From contig CM022674.1 of NCBI GenBank assembly GCA_012295275.1, forward strand, positions 13,218,364-13,282,363: 64,000 nt of DNA. Direction: 5' to 3'. This document shows positions 61,201 to 64,000 of this stretch, one piece after another; positions within the stretch are counted from its first letter, which is position 1, and the number at the start of each line of letters is the position of its first letter. This DNA is from Chrysomallon squamiferum. Taxonomy: Eukaryota > Mollusca > Gastropoda > Neomphalida > Peltospiridae. The position numbers were made by a program, and so were the translations under genes. The notes beneath the pieces were generated by a model that worked only from the letters and a program-made list of their open reading frames with translations, did not search any database and was not told the DNA's origin.

Positions 61201-61439
61201 ACCTCCTGTCAATAGAAAGTGTAGCAGTCTAAGCTGCATGGAATCTCTACACAAAACTACAGAGCTGGCTTGAACACTGCTGTTTAAGCCTGGAACTCAA
61301 AGACTGTCAGATCTGGTGTCCAATCAATAAGTGCTTACTGGGGCTAGGCAACACTGCGAAACTCCTGTATATGTGAGTGTGTGTGAGTGAGGTTTTTTTT
61401 CACTTCTTTCTTGTTTTTCCCCTGTTAACGTTCTGCGTA

Positions 61440-61601
61440 AAGCTTCGATGTATGAATGACTGAACAGTGGATGATATCGCCGCTGCTGCTGCTGCTGCTG
61501 TTGGTTTTGCGAGTGTTTTGTGGCGAGGTTGTGTGTTAGAACTGAGCGAGATGGACTAGATAGTTTGTATCTCATGTATAGGATGCCCAAGCTGCACTAC
61601 A
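61440..61601 (+). other. Candidate 5' exon with (CTG)n, unknown gene
   Basis: A GC-richer unique block contains ATGATATCGCCG then six CTG codons, opening a signal-peptide-like 22-codon frame (MISPLLLLLLLVLRVFCGEV...) that ends in TAG. A second frame opens later (MYRMPKLHYR) and ends exactly at a strong donor, ACAG|GTAATT at about 61,602, in phase 2. The opposite strand carries an 88-codon frame with polyglutamine from the same CTG run. It looks like a promoter-proximal exon, but direction and frame are undecided. Confidence 0.25.
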
Positions 61602-61692
61602 GGTAATTTGCATAATTAATGTTTTACTGCTTGTTTTTGTTTTTTTGTTATTTTGATGTTGTTGTTGTTGATGGGTGTTTTTTTAGATGAAG

Positions 61693-61694
<2 letters not shown>

Positions 61695-61775
<81 letters not shown>

Positions 61776-61795
61776 GTGTGTGTGTGTGTGTGTGA
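61695..61795 (+). repeat. (GT)n tract, about 100 bp
   Basis: Pure GT run with one ACT interruption. Confidence 0.97.
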
Positions 61796-62110
61796 TAGGG
61801 AAGGGGTGTTTTGTATTTTGGGGAAGTGGGATGTGTTTGTATGTTATTGTTTTTTTGTGTGTGTATGAATGAGATTTTCATATGTATGTCTGCACATGTA
61901 TTTGTATATAGTGTGTGTGTGTGTGTATATATATATGTATATCAGTGTATGTATATTAGTGTCTCTATATATATGTTCCTATTTATATGTGTGTATATTC
62001 ATATATCTGTTTGTGTATGTCTCTCTGTCTTTGTATAACTGTATGTGTAGTTACATGTATATATGCATGATTATGTATGTGTATGTGTATATATATGTAC
62101 GGACATATGT

Positions 62111-62233
<123 letters not shown>

Positions 62234-62827
62234 CATAAACATAAATGATGTGTATATACCACTACCTACTACTACTACTTCAACTTATAAACATCAATCC
62301 TGTCAAATCTAATTTGTTAAAATAATCAGAAAATAGATTAAAAGTATTTTTCACTGTGTATAATTAATTGTCTCTGTGTCAGGTTTTCTGGCAAAGTTTT
62401 GTCAAACATTTTATTTCATTCATAGCTGGCTAACAATGGTACATTCTGCCCCATATAGCTTCATGTACTCACACACAGGTTATTTCATGTGTTAATTATT
62501 ACTGTTATTCACTTTGAAGTTGATTGTTATAACATTTATTAACAGTACATGTGTTACTTTGTATTAACATCTGCTAAGTGTGTAACCTTTGTTTAACATG
62601 TTTTCAAATAGTTTATGATATCTGTGGGTTCATGGAATATATGCATATGTAATAAAATAAATAAATAAATAGATAAATAAAATATAACATAAATGATTGT
62701 GTGTATGTGTGTGTGAGTATTTGAATATGTGTGTATGTGTTTATGTAATATATGTTTGTAAGTAAATGTGTGAGTATGAATGTAAATTTTTAGGTTGTAT
62801 GTGTGTGTGCATGGTTATGTACATCTA

Positions 62828-62864
<37 letters not shown>

Positions 62865-63514
62865 ATATATATGTGTGTGTGTGTTTCAATCTGTCTATAT
62901 TTTGTATTTTTATTTTATTAATTTACATAACAAAGGCTTCAATATGTCTTTTTCCAGTTTATGGGTATGCGTATGAAATAACATTTTCTTCTGCTAAGAA
63001 TAAAAGTGGATTGTGTGTTGATTTTTCTCATTCGTATTTTACCAATGAAATGAAGTAAACAAGCAACAATAGCAACAACCAGAAATTTTTATTTATAAAT
63101 ATGTTAAAAGTTGTTAAGATTATATTATTTCTGCTTTTAAAATATCCTTTTCTGCTTTTCAGTAAGAGTAACCCACTTAGCAGGAGATTTCTTTTTCTTT
63201 CATTACATGACATTACAAAAACTCTTTAAAAAAAGCCACTACAGAACATTCTTACATAATAAATCTATGCCAACATTTCATATACCAATCATACGTTCAT
63301 TCTTCATTGAGAGAAATGTTTGGAATGGGAATTAATGGATCCATTAAGGAAGATGAAAGCTGCTGTTCTGCTCGGTTTGGAGGCTGGAGATGTTGTTTTT
63401 AGAAGCAGGAAGTGTGTTAAATGCCAGGTTTGTGTGCTGATTAAAACTCAGAGCTGTCTGTAATTGGAAAAGATGGCAAGGAGTGTCTGGCGAAATCGAG
63501 TTTGACAGCTCATA

Positions 63515-63796
63515 ATTTTAGTTAGGTTTTAGTTAGGTTTTTAGTTAGGTTTTTAGTTAGGTTTTAGTTAGGTTTTTAGTTAGGTTTTAGTTAGGTTTTA
63601 GTTAGGTTTTTAGTTAGGGTTTTTAGTTAGGTTTTGGTTAGGTTTTAATTAGGTTTTTAGTTAGGTTTTGGTTAGGTTTTGGTTAGGTGTTAGTTAGGTT
63701 TTAGTTAGGTTTTAGTTAGGTTTTTGGTTAGGTTTTTAGTTAGGTTTTAGTTAGGTGCTGGTTAGGTTTTAGTTAGGTTTTAGTTAGGTGCTGGTT
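63515..63796 (+). repeat. 11-12-bp minisatellite GTTAGGTTTTTA
   Basis: About 25 imperfect copies of TTTTAGTTAGG with variants TTTTGGTTAGG and GTGCTGGTTAGG. Every unit contains TTAGG. Confidence 0.93.
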
Positions 63797-63850
63797 GTAT
63801 GTTGGGTGTGTCCAGAGCAAATTAGATTATTTCATGTTGTAGGGTTGTGT

Positions 63851-63854
<4 letters not shown>

Positions 63855-63931
<77 letters not shown>
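63855..63931 (+). repeat. (GA)n tract, 77 bp
   Basis: Pure GA dinucleotide run near the end of the window. Confidence 0.97.
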
Positions 63932-63935
<4 letters not shown>

Positions 63936-64000
63936 AATAAATGGAAAAGCTAGAGACAAAGAGATAGATAAAAATAAAGAAAGAGAAAAAAGAAACTTTA

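Noticed and set aside
63515-63796. Telomere or chromosome end
   Set aside because: Units are not TTAGGG, spacing varies and unique sequence continues afterwards.

Overview
This is animal (metazoan) nuclear DNA. Genes are split into small exons with GT/AG introns, the sequence is strongly AT-rich, and most of the length is microsatellite: (TTTA)n, (CT)n, (GT)n, (ATT)n, (CCAT)n. The protein families present, the single invertebrate-type Eph receptor and the repeat style suggest a lophotrochozoan, probably a mollusc. The species call is inference only. There are no bacterial genes, no operons and no CRISPR array. Nearly all long open frames here are microsatellites read as SLSLSL, RERERE, HTHTHT, VCVCVC or IIII strings.

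Two real protein-coding genes were reconstructed by hand, exon by exon, with consistent splice phases. (1) Plus strand, 9,793-18,763: the 3' half of an Eph receptor tyrosine kinase. It has 12 exons covering the end of a fibronectin type III domain, the transmembrane helix, a long juxtamembrane segment, the complete kinase, the SAM domain and a PDZ-ligand-like C-terminus. The ligand-binding and Cys-rich exons lie upstream of the window, so 1-9,792 is probably intron. The 3' UTR may run to about 22,430. (2) Minus strand, 37,705 down to 24,295: a complete 22-exon homolog of HPS3, a subunit of the BLOC-2 complex that builds lysosome-related organelles. The spliced frame is 3,309 nt (1,102 codons plus stop). 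The two genes are tail to tail, with about 1.8 kb between their predicted poly(A) sites.

The HPS3 promoter is compact. Within about 80 bp upstream of the ATG lie an ETS-like core, a perfect TCATGTGA MiT/TFE (MITF/TFEB) E-box, a YY1-like element and a 9-codon upstream ORF.

From 39 kb to the end there is no confidently identified gene. There are several exon-like islands with good splice donors (39.1, 40.0, 43.4, 45.4 and 61.5 kb) that could be alternative 5' exons of one or more plus-strand genes. There are also tRNA-derived SINE-like elements (18.0, 48.2, 49.0, 58.9 kb), a 72-bp-type AT-rich satellite (59.7-61.2 kb), several minisatellites and very long dinucleotide tracts.

The points most worth a second look are the two in-phase 48-nt juxtamembrane exons in Eph, a tandem donor at one of them, a 30-bp minisatellite grown from an intron's 5' end in Eph that carries decoy acceptor motifs, the MITF-type box at HPS3, the Cys cluster in HPS3, the SINE family ending in CCCACTGGG, and a 260-bp cluster of TGGTCA/TGACCA half-sites at 5.3 kb.
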